The position numbers were made by a program, and so were the translations under genes. The notes below the pieces were generated by a model, which was not told the DNA's origin, ran no database searches, and worked only from the letters and a program-made list of their open reading frames with translations. Shown here piece after piece: positions 27,853 to 37,085 of a stretch of DNA of 64,000 nt; the first letter of the stretch is position 1; each line of letters starts with the position of its first letter. Origin of the DNA: Paramoeba atlantica (Eukaryota; Discosea); NCBI GenBank assembly GCA_977017575.1, contig CDRNVI010000042.1:62001-126000 (forward strand). Direction: 5' to 3'.

Positions 27853-28005
27853 GATACAAGATGCATGATATATCTAAAAAAAGAATGATATATAAAGGTT
27901 AGCACTTCAAACTTCAAAAAAAACGAGCTTATCACTTCTCTTGAATTACAACTCTTTCTCTTATGTACGCTTTGCGGGGGAAACGTTCGCTTCTGCGGGG
28001 GAAAA

Positions 28006-28671
28006 CTAAAGGGAAGGAAAGCGCATCACACGAGAGGAACGTGGCTTCAAAGAGACTTCCCCAAGCGAAGGTTGAGGGAGCGAGGAAGGTTGAGTGCGCA
28101 AGTTGGGTGAAGAGATCACCGTAGAAGAAAAGGATTCCTCTGCTACGTTTTCTTTACCCTGGCCACTCTTCCGTTTGCGCCACAGAGTGCATGATCTGGA
28201 ACGCTTTCCTGAAACAGAACGCCACACGTTCTCCACGAACTCCCCCACAGCTCCTTCATGAGGAGGGGCGTAGAGAGGGTTCTGTTTCAAGAAAGCTTCC
28301 AGATCACGCGTCGCCTCTGCAAGGAAGTAGACCCCTCGTGGCAGACAATCCAAGAGAAGGTGTCCTCGGCGCTCCACAAGGTGGAAGATGACACGCTGCA
28401 GCACTTGGGAGCTAACCTCCACGCCACACACAGAGCGTGTTGCATGTAAGTAGCTGTCCATCGTGCGCGATACGCGCCTCATGCATTCTTCCACCTTGGC
28501 TCCCAACTCCTCTTCAGTGATAACGAGCGCTGGGGGGGCGAAAGGAGTTTTGCGCTTCGTGAAGGTGCGCATAAGCGATGCGACAATGACGTCGTATACG
28601 TCATCATCCCTCGCAGATGTTACCTTCATACGTGAAGTGAAATCTTCGTTGCTCTCAACAGGGCTCATCAT
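28006..28671 (-). CDS. Second ORF of the Harbinger-like element, 221 aa, unknown
   Basis: ATG at 28671, on the same strand as the transposase and inside the element's inverted repeats. The protein is helical, with a Cys/Leu-rich middle (VSSQVLQRVIFHLVERRGHLLLDCL) and a basic, Ser-rich C-terminal third (SGKRSRSCTLWRKRKSGQ). Harbinger elements usually encode a Myb-like DNA-binding partner of the transposase (known); I see no Myb tryptophans here, so the role is open. A host gene captured or lying in antisense is the alternative. Confidence 0.5.
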   Translation of the reverse strand: MMSPVESNEDFTSRMKVTSARDDDVYDVIVASLMRTFTKRKTPFAPPALVITEEELGAKVEECMRRVSRTMDSYLHATRSVCGVEVSSQVLQRVIFHLVERRGHLLLDCLPRGVYFLAEATRDLEAFLKQNPLYAPPHEGAVGEFVENVWRSVSGKRSRSCTLWRKRKSGQGKENVAEESFSSTVISSPNLRTQPSSLPQPSLGEVSLKPRSSRVMRFPSL

Positions 28672-29154
28672 ATAAAAAGGAGGATAATGTAAAAGAATTA
28701 TGCATGTATTGTGGAGGGTATATTAATTGTACATTTGATTTGTGTAATGCATACACCGTTCGTATACAGCACCGTATACAGCGTACACCGTATTTTCACA
28801 GTGAGGCGGCTATGTACGGCAACAAACTAAAAAAACTACGCTTAAACTACTTTGTACGTGTACAATCCATTTTTTTGGTCTAAAATAGACCTCGTTCGAC
28901 CTCAAATGCAAAGCGCGGGTTCGGTGCGGGTTCGGTGATGCACACCCGCAGCCCCTCATATGTATCAGTGTCTTTGTTGTTGTTTTTGTGATTCCATCAA
29001 AAAGCCATATTAAAGTGGGGGTACATTGAAAATTATGAGAGAAAAAAATCGGCTGCATTTTTTGTTTATCTGCAAACACTTATATAATGTTGAACCGGAG
29101 CTGTATATATTCAAATATAGCTTTTATAGCTTTTTTCCGCTTAAAAACTTCGAA
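28672..29154. other. Harbinger right end and leader of the coiled-coil gene
   Basis: Holds the right terminal repeat of the Harbinger element to 28962, then AT-rich DNA. AG dinucleotides after pyrimidine-rich stretches at 29119-29120 and 29128-29129 are possible splice acceptors for the next gene. Confidence 0.4.
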
Positions 29155-30339
29155 ATGACTGCAGCTGTAGAAATCTCTTACGAAGATTCTTCTATCGACA
29201 TGAACGTATTAAAAAAACTCAATCCGGAGAACTCTGAGATTGCAAAAGGACTTCTTCTAGAAATTGAAACGGAATGTACGAAAGCAAACATATTGGACGA
29301 TACAATTTCTCAAGCACATGATCACTTAAACGCCGCGGCTACGATTCGGAATCAAATCGCACAGGAGTCTGACAAAATCACTGAACTTGAAAGCTCTATT
29401 TCCCAAACCACGCACAACGTTGCCCACATGAGGACACGCATTCAATCCTTTCCCAACCCTGAGCGAATACATTCTCTCGAAACCCAAGTTGCGGCCAAAT
29501 CCGACGCGTTAGACACCTCAACCTCCACACTCGGTACCTTACAAAACGACAAGAAAACGCAACAGCGGCAACTCGACGACACCCACAGCAACCTCTCCAG
29601 TTTAATGCACGAAGTCTGCACGATTCTATGCGAGACCTCCTCCCTCCTCCAGCAACGTCACCGTGAGATGGTCGAGTTCCCGACGCCCTCCGTTTCGTTA
29701 CCCGATCTCACGGCGCAGTGCACCGAAAGAGAGGCACGACTCCGTGCGACCCTACTCGACATGGACCTCAAAAAACAAAAAGAGAAAAGTATTCGAGAAG
29801 CCATGGAATGTGCTCGAACGGAGCTAGCCACCCAGTGTGGAGATGTGGAGCGCAGTCACCTTGAAAGCACACAGCAAATTACAGAAGAATGGAGCCGGGA
29901 ACAGAAAGAGCTCTGGGTTTCGTTGGCCCAACTTCGCGTGATCCACAAGGAGCAGGTTTATCATTTGCAGCGGGGGACGCATATTAAGCAGAGCACGAGT
30001 GGGGGCGTCTCGTCGGAGTCTAGACTGGCGAGAGAAGAGACGGCATTGACCCGCGAGCTGATACAAATCCAGCAGCGCATTAAGGATGCCACCGACCAGC
30101 TACACTCCCGGCGTGTGGTGTTGCGGAACTATAAAACAGAGCTACGTAAGATGAAGGATGAGTTTGAGGAGACCCGAAAAAAGGCACAGGAACAGCTGCA
30201 GGAGTCCGCGAAAGAGCACAGAGAGCTGTTCCAAGAAAAGTGTCAGTTGCAGAAAATGAAAGCAGACATGGAGGGCCAAATTGCTGTTCTACACAGTGCT
30301 CGATCGTCTGCTTTAATGACACCCAAAAAAGAAATTTAG
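29155..30339 (+). CDS. Coiled-coil protein, 394 aa, unknown
   Basis: The start is taken at the ATG 29155 (MTAAVEISYED); in-frame sequence continues upstream but starts with poor codons. Nearly the whole protein from residue 35 to 385 is predicted-looking coiled coil, with heptads of Leu/Ile and many Gln/Glu/Lys, broken by a proline stretch near residue 180 (FPTPSVSLPDLT) and a Gly/Ser patch near 285 (STSGGVSSESR). Such a layout is common in kinetochore, centrosomal or flagellar structural proteins, but no family motif is visible. The leucine codons move from CTC in the first half to CTG/TTG in the second. Confidence 0.7.
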   Translation: MTAAVEISYEDSSIDMNVLKKLNPENSEIAKGLLLEIETECTKANILDDTISQAHDHLNAAATIRNQIAQESDKITELESSISQTTHNVAHMRTRIQSFPNPERIHSLETQVAAKSDALDTSTSTLGTLQNDKKTQQRQLDDTHSNLSSLMHEVCTILCETSSLLQQRHREMVEFPTPSVSLPDLTAQCTEREARLRATLLDMDLKKQKEKSIREAMECARTELATQCGDVERSHLESTQQITEEWSREQKELWVSLAQLRVIHKEQVYHLQRGTHIKQSTSGGVSSESRLAREETALTRELIQIQQRIKDATDQLHSRRVVLRNYKTELRKMKDEFEETRKKAQEQLQESAKEHRELFQEKCQLQKMKADMEGQIAVLHSARSSALMTPKKEI

Positions 30340-30743
30340 TTTCTCGGAAATTGGATGTTCGAGTAGATTTTAGTAGATATTCTTAGTAACGGAACCGTTT
30401 CGTAGGGTGTATGACTCAAGCGTAATTCTTTGTTGGTTCGATGGAATTATGATTACGGAGTTTAATTTATCCGTTGACTCCACTTTACCCGTAGACTTAA
30501 AATGTACACATGCTTATAATTCTGTACTTGTTTGTTTATATTGTAGAACACTTTTTAGTCATAATCTACCTTTGATTCCTTTTTAACAGCCTATAAATAC
30601 ATGTATGATATTATGCCTGGTGCTCTGTTCCGTACCTTTTGATCCCGGGTTCCAATAATTTAACAAAATAATAATAATAACTTACAAATCTGTTTTTTTT
30701 TCGTTTCTTTCTACTGCAATTTTTGTTCGTTTCCTTCTACTGC
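30340..30743. other. Intergenic DNA with a pyrimidine-rich tract
   Basis: No gene. The last 60 bp are pyrimidine-rich (TTTTTTTTTCGTTTCTTTCT) up to the LRR start codon. Confidence 0.5.
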
Positions 30744-31238
30744 ATGGATGACAGTTCCGATTTGCGTCGCGGCAAGGTTACCGCCTTGTTGCTACCCCCA
30801 GAGGAACTCCTTGAGCGTTTCATATCAGATGTGGAACCAAGATCAAGGCACCCCACTTGGCGCCTTGCTAAGAAGGGAGTCTTTGGGCGTGTGAAAAGCG
30901 TATCGGTATGCACATGGTATGGGGTGACCTGCGATGCGCAGCATCGTCTAAGAAGGATTCGATGGGATGACATGGGGCTCGAACGACAGGTACAACGGGA
31001 ATTCCTACCCCAAACACTAATGGCTTGTAGTTTCCTTAGAAACAGACTTACGGGATCATTGTTACTTGATGCATTACCACCGCAGCTGACATACCTGCAT
31101 GTATCGAGCAACCGATTTAGCGATGAGTTATCCTTGACTAATTTGCCGCCCACCACAGAGTCTCTTTGGTTCAATGACAATCGCTTTGAAGGAAGCGTAG
31201 ATCTTACCCATTTACCCCTTCGTCTCCGTGACTTGAGG

Positions 31239-31270
31239 ACTAACGATAAAGATACAGTTTCTGTACCTTG
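31239..31270 (+). other. Spliced-leader-like sequence
   Basis: The stretch begins ACTAACG, continues ATAAAGATA and then CAGTTTCTGTAC, ending CTTG. Kinetoplastid spliced leaders begin AACTAACG and contain CAGTTTCTGTAC at the same end (known); the diplonemid leader shares ACAGTTTCTGTAC. It sits exactly at the 5' boundary of a 745-bp insertion. It is not followed directly by GT, so it is more like an exon joined to something else than a complete spliced-leader RNA gene. It is 32 rather than 39 bases long, so it may be a divergent leader. Confidence 0.6.
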
Positions 31271-31282
31271 TTCGTACATTTT

Positions 31283-31356
31283 CCTAGCTCATCATTTCTC
31301 TCCCGGAGACGGGCATATTTTTACTATGTCAATGCCCGTTTCCGGATGGCGCTAGG
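31283..31356 (+). ncRNA. Possible structured RNA hairpin after the leader-like sequence
   Basis: Arms CCGGAGACGGGCAT (31303-31316) and ATGCCCGTTTCCGG (31332-31345) pair over 14 positions with one G-U, around a 15-base loop starting ATTTTTA. An outer stem CCTAGC/GCTAGG (31283-31288, 31351-31356) closes it. No covariance evidence is available, so the RNA gene call is tentative. Confidence 0.35.
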
Positions 31357-32192
31357 AGAGGAACTGTCCCTCTTGTCGCAAAGTAGGGGTGCGCCTCCCT
31401 TCCCTCATCTCCAACCACCCCGCTCGGAACACGGTTCCGAGTCCCCATGCGCTGCAGGACCCTACTACGGGACCACGCGGCGTGTCTTCCCCACCGCGCG
31501 ACACCGGTACTGCTGCGCGCAGGAGGCTTCCACATACCGGAAGTCTCCCACACGGCGAGCAAACACGTTGCACGCGTGTTCTAGAGGATGTTCTATGCAC
31601 CTCTCTTGCTCACCAGCCGTGGTGGATTCTGTGGGACCCCGATGCCCATGATGCATCATGAACCATGACTCCATTTGCCAGCATGCATCCATGGCCCTGA
31701 CCATGTTGTATCATGAACCATGGAAGTCATTTGTAGCATGTACGATGGGAATACCATCCGCGTCCCACAAATCCGTATGTCTTCCCTGGCGCATTGCGCT
31801 CACTGAGCATCTCGGGACATCTTATCCCGATGAGGCCGTTCCTTTTCGCTTTCCTGGGGATGATATCCCACACATTGCCCTGTGTCGCCGCGGAAGGCGA
31901 CAGGTCCAGCAGGGGACACCCTTTGCGTCAACTCCTGCTGAGCCCAGTATCTCTACAGGTTTTCGCCCTGTATGAATAAAACCATTGATCACAATGAGCT
32001 CACCGGTGGAGTCGATCTCTCTTGTTTGCCCTTCGAGATGAAAACTCTGAATTTGGCCTTAACAGGTTTACAGGACCACTAAATTTGCAGAAGACGCCTC
32101 CTTTGCTGGAATTCATTTACTGTCAAAGCAATTGTTTTTCGGACTTGATAATGTTTGCTTCGATTCCCAAGGAATTAAAAGCGTTAACCATA

Positions 32193-34039
32193 CAGTAAAC
32201 GTCACTATTCTGAGAGTCGCTAAAAATGAGAATTGGGCTGTCAACGTACAACTGGCCAAAATGAGAATGCACTTTGAAAAATGAGAATGGGGCTTCGGCC
32301 ACACATGTCAACGTTCAATTGAATTCGATACTCAAAAATGAGAATAGAAAAAAATAACTTTCTTTTAATCACTGCTTAACTCTCTTCGTATTCTTTGCTC
32401 ACTGCTTAAACTCGCTGCTTACTCTTCCTGAACACCCATGGTCGTGAGAACCATCCTGTCCATCATGTTCATCATATCAATGCTGTCTTCGCCACCTTCT
32501 TCTTCCTCTTCTTCTGTATCAGTTTCTATGAACGAATCTTCGACGGGTTCATCGAATCGAGAAATTGCTTCATCAACATCGATGAATCCCTGTTCTTGAA
32601 GAGCGGTGTTCGGGTCCAAGTTGGAGTGATACTTTTTTTGACCAACCCAAGTGCCCTGATTTGGGATGTACCCCCCGCTTGACCAGCATGAGCGAATCTT
32701 GTCCCGAGAAATTGAATTCCATGCGTTCCTCGCTAAGCGCATCATGACGTCCCAGGTAGGAGTATATTCGGATGGATTCCCACTCTTCTCGGCCTCGTCC
32801 TGCACAAGAATTCTGTATTGGTGTTTGAACATCTTGATAATTCCCAAATCTGCCGGCTGCCAAACATGGGTCAAGCCTGCTGGGCCAAAAAGAACTGAAC
32901 CCCCTCTATAGCCATACTCATTGCTCTGCCGCTACACATCAGGAAGATGGCGATGACCCTCAAAACGGTCCAGTAGCCACAAGAATCTGCCAGACATCAA
33001 GGTTTTCATACGTTCAAATATAGCGGTTGAGTTACGTGCGTCTGCCCATGCATTGCGTTGTATGTGCACGGAGCTGTCGTTTTGATAGCGATGTGCTAAG
33101 TTTTTGGGATTTCGCGACTTGGGATTCGGCTCCCCTTTCAAAACGAATGATAGTGGCATCTTTTCTCCCGCCATAGAAGTACCAATAAAAATTGTAACCC
33201 GGGTTTTGGACTTTATGTTGGACATGGCTTCCGGAGAAACAGTGCCTTTCTTGCAATAGACGTGTTTCGTTCCGTGCGAAATGAGAAGTCCAGTTTCATC
33301 AACATTCCAGACTCGGGCATCGCCGTATGTTAAGGTGTGGAAGCGTACTTTCTGCACGAAGCTTACCACTTCTGTATCCCAAGACGGAGATAATGTCTTC
33401 TTTTCTTGAGCAAGATGACGTGTAAACCCGTTTTTCTTTATGAGTCTTCGAATCCAACAATCTAGCGCATTTTGTTTGCCAACGAATTTGTCCCCAGTGA
33501 TGCTTCGCACAAGGGAAGCAACCTGCTTTATTGTAAATTGCATGGTTTCCTCCATCCAAGATTCCACCTGCGATTTCAGAGTTAAATGGCCTAGATGACG
33601 CGAGACGCGAGCATGCTTGCTCTTTGGTTGAGCAGAAGAAATGCTATCCAAATCCTGGAACCAGCGGTATACAGTTTTTCGAGGAACATCAATAATGCCG
33701 TTTGCAAGGCTATGTTCCATTTTTGCTGTCAGAGTGTCGCCGGGACTACGCCTCACGAGCTCAATAACCTTAAGTTTTTCCTCGTTCGATAAGCCCATCA
33801 AAGAAAATTATTAAAAAGTGTTTAGTAAGATCTGGCAAAGACAAGAGAAAGAATCCATCGGTGAGCGATTGCATTAAAAAACTTTTTTTTAAAAATGAGA
33901 ATTATGATATGACCTCATAAATAAGTGCCTGTCAACGTTCAACAGACCAATTCTGAGAATAGTGACGAAAAACGACAAAAAAGCCGTTTTGTGTGTGTCA
34001 ACGTACAACTGAGCATTCTGAGAATAGTGACGTTTACTG
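32193..34039 (-). mobile_element. pogo/Tigger-like DNA transposon
   Basis: Inverted ends begin CAGTAAACGTCACTATTCT (32193-32211; complement ends at 34039), flanked by TA on both sides (32191-32192, 34040-34041). Repeats of TGTCAACGTACAACTG and AAAATGAGAAT occur inside both ends, likely transposase sites. It carries a DDE_1 transposase with one stop codon. It lies in the LRR pseudogene. Confidence 0.9.
32419..33801 (-). pseudogene. pogo-like DDE transposase with one nonsense codon
   Basis: From the ATG at 33801 the protein has an N-terminal helix-turn-helix (PRKTVYRWFQDL), a CENP-B-type second DNA-binding part (WIRRLIKKNGFT), then the catalytic domain with VWNVDETGLL (first Asp), LWLLDRFEGHRH (second) and WQPADLGIIKMFK (third). 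The C-terminal tail is acidic (about TDTEEEEEEGGED). A TAG at 32932-32934 interrupts it, but the frame is intact on both sides, so only one base change separates it from an open gene. It would mobilise its own element and short relatives. Confidence 0.85.
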
Positions 34040-34099
34040 TATACGACAACAAAAATCTTAAGGGCGAAATTAATTTTTCTATTCTCCCGAAAAATTGAT

Positions 34100-34742
34100 T
34101 TGCAGAGATCACTACTTCAGGAACGGATGTCAAGGTACTATGATCCCCTTTAATAGGGACACCGGGTATGCCTCCCCTATTTCCTCCAATTTTTGGAGGA
34201 AAAAGCTCCATTTTTCGGCAAAACTTGCGAAATTTTACACCGAATTTGGGCCGTTTTGATGCCTTACCAGTACAGTAGGGGCAGAAGTCGAATCTGTCGA
34301 CAAAAACGTCGTAGAATGGTAGCTGAGGTCCCAAACTCTCCAAATACGGTTTAGGAGTCGATTCGGAAAAATCATCGTTTTACTCTTTTTTGGGTCAAAT
34401 TTTTTTCCTTTTTGGTCATCCCAAAAATTTAGGAATTTTTGACCTTGTCGGACCTCGCCCGCGCGTACCAGGGGGGGGTACCCCCAGGTGGGGGGGTGGA
34501 AAGTCATCGCCGCGGCCTACTCTACCACTTTCCTGCGCTCGATTTCGAAAATCAAGATTTTGAAATTTTCAAAAAACGACGTACGCCCTCCCCTAGACCC
34601 CCTATTTTTTTCACCGGAGCGCCCTTTTATATTTTTTTCTTCTGTTATATTACTGTGTTCCTCTTTATATTTTCACTGTTTTTGTTCACGTTTTTTTTCA
34701 ATAATCGAGGGTAGACCGGTAGTTATCCAACCACCGCAATAA
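34100..34742. mobile_element. C-rich repeat family, copy 3
   Basis: Contains the shared blocks GGTCATCCCAAAAATTT, GCGCGTACCAGG, CCTGCGCTCGATTT and the right end GTAGACCGGTAGTTATCCAACC followed by ACCGCAATAAG. The left boundary is approximate; the C-rich minisatellite is nearly absent. Confidence 0.6.
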
Positions 34743-34783
34743 GTGTCCCTAGATACAATAAATAAAGGTATAAATAAATATAC

Positions 34784-35535
34784 AGTGGTGTTCAGCCTCT
34801 TTTACCCCCCCCCCCTACAGGTCTTGCATTTTGTTCGATTTTGGAAATATTTTGTATGGGACTGTTTTTCGACCCAATCGTTCCGAATCGGAGGTCCTTT
34901 TCACTCATGGACACCTGGATCATACCTAAGCCGGAAAAAAAACTGCACAAAAGCCGATTTTTTTTCACAGAGTACATTTTTTTCAAAATTGGTACACTTG
35001 TTGGTGATTCATGACGAAGAAGCACCGCCCCCTGTGCTTACCTTCCACGAGGCAGGAGTCTCGTGTGCCCCGAGATGCGCACGGCGCTCGCGATCGATTG
35101 AGAGCGACTTAAGTCCTACAAGACACTCGAAAAACTTCATAAACTTAGCCCCGGGTCCATCATTGAAACTTTTCGCTTTTTTTCTGAAGATTAACCGGAA
35201 ACGTTTAAGAATGCCTTCCGGGACTATAGTAAACGTTTTCTTTTGGTCAAGGAGGCTAAAGTGCATATGACTAAATACTAGAGATAACTTTGCACTCCTT
35301 TTCCACGTCTTCTGACCTACTATACTACTGTTCCTCATCCGAAACATTCAAAAAAATGAACCCAAAAAAGTTGTAATTAGCTTTTTTGACCCCTACCTGG
35401 CTAGGGGGGGTAGGGGGTCGCTCGAGTGAAAAGGACCTCGGATTCGGAACGATTGGGTCGAAAAACGGTGGTACACCAAATATTTCCAAAATCGGACAAA
35501 ATACAAGACCTGTAGGGGGGGTAAAAGACCACTAC
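34784..35535. mobile_element. Non-autonomous element with long inverted ends
   Basis: Arms of about 105 bp (34798-34906 and 35424-35528) are inverted copies, both containing TACAGGTCTTG, CGATTTTGGAAATATTT and CGACCCAATCGTTCCGAATC. The outermost bases (near 34784 and 35535) are less certain. The centre has no credible gene. Confidence 0.7.
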
Positions 35536-36079
35536 ATGTAAGTTAAATTTTTCGCGCTTTTTTTTCATATTGCCCACAACATGTTATGGTCCATTTGAAA
35601 GTTTCCCTCTTGCGCCTGTGGACGCCTGGGGAAACGTGTGCGAGTGTGGGGGTAAGTTAATTTTCTGGGGCTTCAGGGGTAAAAGAATATAAAATACCAC
35701 GAATACACGTATTTTCGTGGTTACTATACCCGAACTGGTCAAAACTCTTGACAATGTCAATCTGATTTCTTGGTAAGTTTACCTAATCAAACGCAACATT
35801 GAAATTTACGCGCAGTGATGGGAAAAGATGTGTTGCTTCGTAGTCGACAACAAAGAGCATGCGCCATCATGCTTTTACGTGTCCAGGCGAAGAATTAACC
35901 CTTTCGGAGTGATTATGTTAGGGCGATCGTCCGTAATCCCGTCTTTGTGGCATAAATCAAGGGGGAAATCAGAAAAATTGAGAAAAATGCAAGATTTTGT
36001 CTTCCAAAAAACAAACTGTTCTATGTGTATTCGAAATAATTCTATGTTTATTCCAAATAACTCAGATTCCGTGCCTACA

Positions 36080-36128
36080 CGTTCATGAGCCCTGTTCGAG
36101 AGCTCTCGAATGTGCTATAACTTTCCAA
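36080..36128 (+). repeat. 49-bp dispersed repeat with 16-bp palindrome, second copy
   Basis: TTCGAGAGCTCTCGAA at 36095-36110, flanked by CGTTCATG and CGCTAT-like sequence as in 7804-7852 but inverted. Confidence 0.8.
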
Positions 36129-36235
36129 AATGGGCCAAGTTTTACAGATTTTAGACCCCTCCCATATCCAAATTTACGGTCCTGTAAGTTCTGCACCTGC
36201 CTCTGATGCGGCAGGGGGCGGGGTATAATAAGAAC

Positions 36236-36282
36236 CCTAGGGACACTTATTATACCTAGGAGGTACAATAGGTGTCTCTAGG
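36236..36282. repeat. 22-bp-arm inverted repeat
   Basis: Arms CCTAGGGACACTTATTATAC (continuing CT) and its near complement AGGTACAATAGGTGTCTCTA (continuing GG) pair at about 19 of 22 positions around a 3-base loop. Confidence 0.75.
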
Positions 36283-36561
36283 TATAATAACCCGGACGAT
36301 CGTTTAGTTTATTCTAATTTTACTTTAACAAGTTTACATGGGACTTTTCCCTGAATTCTTAGAAAGTAACAGGGTCGTCCTATTTTTCCCCGTCTTGAAC
36401 GTACATCTTTCTATTTATAGTTCATTTATGTAAAATTTTCAAGAGCAAGAAAATAAAACCTTTTGGGCTCGTTTAATGTGGACACGAATTCACTTTTTGT
36501 GGAAAGTCACGCTTTTTGTTTTTCCTCAAACAAATGCCCTTATTTTTTCATTCTCTCCTTC

Positions 36562-36816
36562 ATGATAATACCTGTACGCTGCTTTACGTGTGGGAAGGTT
36601 GTTGGTAACCTTTGGGAGACTTACGAAGCTATGATACGGGAAGAAGATTTAACTCCTTGCGAGGCTTTAGATGAACTTCATCTAAAGCGATACTGTTGTC
36701 GGCGTATGATATTATCTCACATAGACAACGTTGACCATTACGCCGAGTACAGCGCCCCCATTCATGCCACGATGCCTGTGCCTCACAAGGTGGAGTCAAA
36801 CCTCACAGGAGTTTAG
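36562..36816 (+). CDS. RPB10: RNA polymerase subunit RPB10 (shared by Pol I, II, III)
   Basis: An 84-aa protein; RPB10 is a zinc-binding subunit shared by the three nuclear RNA polymerases (known). It starts MIIPVRCFTCGKVVGNLW, the nearly invariant RPB10 N-terminus, and has KRYCCRRMILSH, so all four zinc cysteines (CxxC and CC) are present. I chose the ATG at 36562 because family members begin exactly there; the upstream in-frame extension is not conserved. The tail after residue 62 is somewhat longer than usual. A pyrimidine tract (TTTTTTCATTCTCTCCTTC) abuts the start. Confidence 0.95.
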   Translation: MIIPVRCFTCGKVVGNLWETYEAMIREEDLTPCEALDELHLKRYCCRRMILSHIDNVDHYAEYSAPIHATMPVPHKVESNLTGV

Positions 36817-37085
36817 TACATGTAGATCTGCTTAATATAGAAATTTGTGTTTCGGAGATGATCTCGTGGCTGTCCTCCATCCTTCATACCAAACTTCGTG
36901 GCACCAGCTCATACCAAACTTTGGCACGTACACAACCTTGCGACTTTTACATAAACATGATTTGTAGGATGCTCATACTTTTTATGTGGCTACACAAGCG
37001 CACATAGAATGCTGATCTTACGTTTACCTATATTGAACGAAATTATTCACTGTAGTCCTTTTACCTTTGTATTCTATTCTGCCAT

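Larger units (their letters stand above)
22696..28962 (-). mobile_element. PIF/Harbinger-like DNA transposon, interrupted by a hAT element
   Basis: The ends are a perfect 19-bp inverted repeat: CATATGAGGGGCTGCGGGT at 22696-22714 and its complement at 28944-28962. Further matching GCGGGTTCGG motifs lie inside both ends. Removing the 3.8-kb hAT element leaves about 2.5 kb, a normal Harbinger size. It carries two minus-strand ORFs, a DDE transposase (decayed) and a second protein (28006-28671); two ORFs are usual for Harbinger elements (known). The target duplication is not resolvable because the flanks are a palindromic ATAT. Confidence 0.7.
31239..31983 (+). mobile_element. 745-bp insertion headed by the spliced-leader-like sequence
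   Basis: Boundaries are inferred from LRR periodicity: with 31239-31983 removed, the reading frame gives DLRIDHNELTGG, fitting the 23-residue repeat. The insert starts with the leader-like sequence, then a strong hairpin, about 600 bases of GC-rich DNA without a recognisable protein, and ends AATAAAACC. Two explanations fit: a retroposed copy of a trans-spliced RNA, or a transposed spliced-leader gene unit. An alternative reading as a TA-flanked DNA element (31255-31970) is possible but gives an irregular LRR. Confidence 0.5.
30744..34099 (+). pseudogene. LRR family gene broken by two insertions and frameshifts
   Basis: MDDSSDLRRGKVTALLLPPE at the start matches the intact gene at 47015 (DDTSDLRRGKVTSLLIPQE). 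The N-terminal cap (CTWYGVTCDAQ) and LRR units of 22-24 aa run to 31238. Host sequence resumes at 31984 with DHNELTGGVDLSCLP; joining across the insertion restores a normal 23-residue repeat. A one-base frameshift lies near 32062. A pogo element interrupts again at 32193-34039, and the last bit (DNKNLKGEINFSILP) follows to about 34080 with a further frame offset. Similar LRR proteins are numerous in protists, often at the surface; function unknown. Confidence 0.8.
35536..36561. other. Intergenic DNA with repeats
   Basis: No gene is apparent. It contains the 49-bp palindrome repeat (36080-36128) and a hairpin (36236-36282). Confidence 0.5.

Noticed and set aside
29026-29154. N-terminal extension of the coiled-coil protein
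   Set aside because: It begins at TTG, is hydrophobic and AT-rich, and candidate splice acceptors lie inside it, so the ATG at 29155 is preferred.
31255-31970. TA-flanked DNA transposon inside the LRR gene
   Set aside because: TA occurs at both ends, but terminal similarity is weak and the restored LRR would have an irregular repeat. Boundaries 31239-31983 fit the LRR period better.
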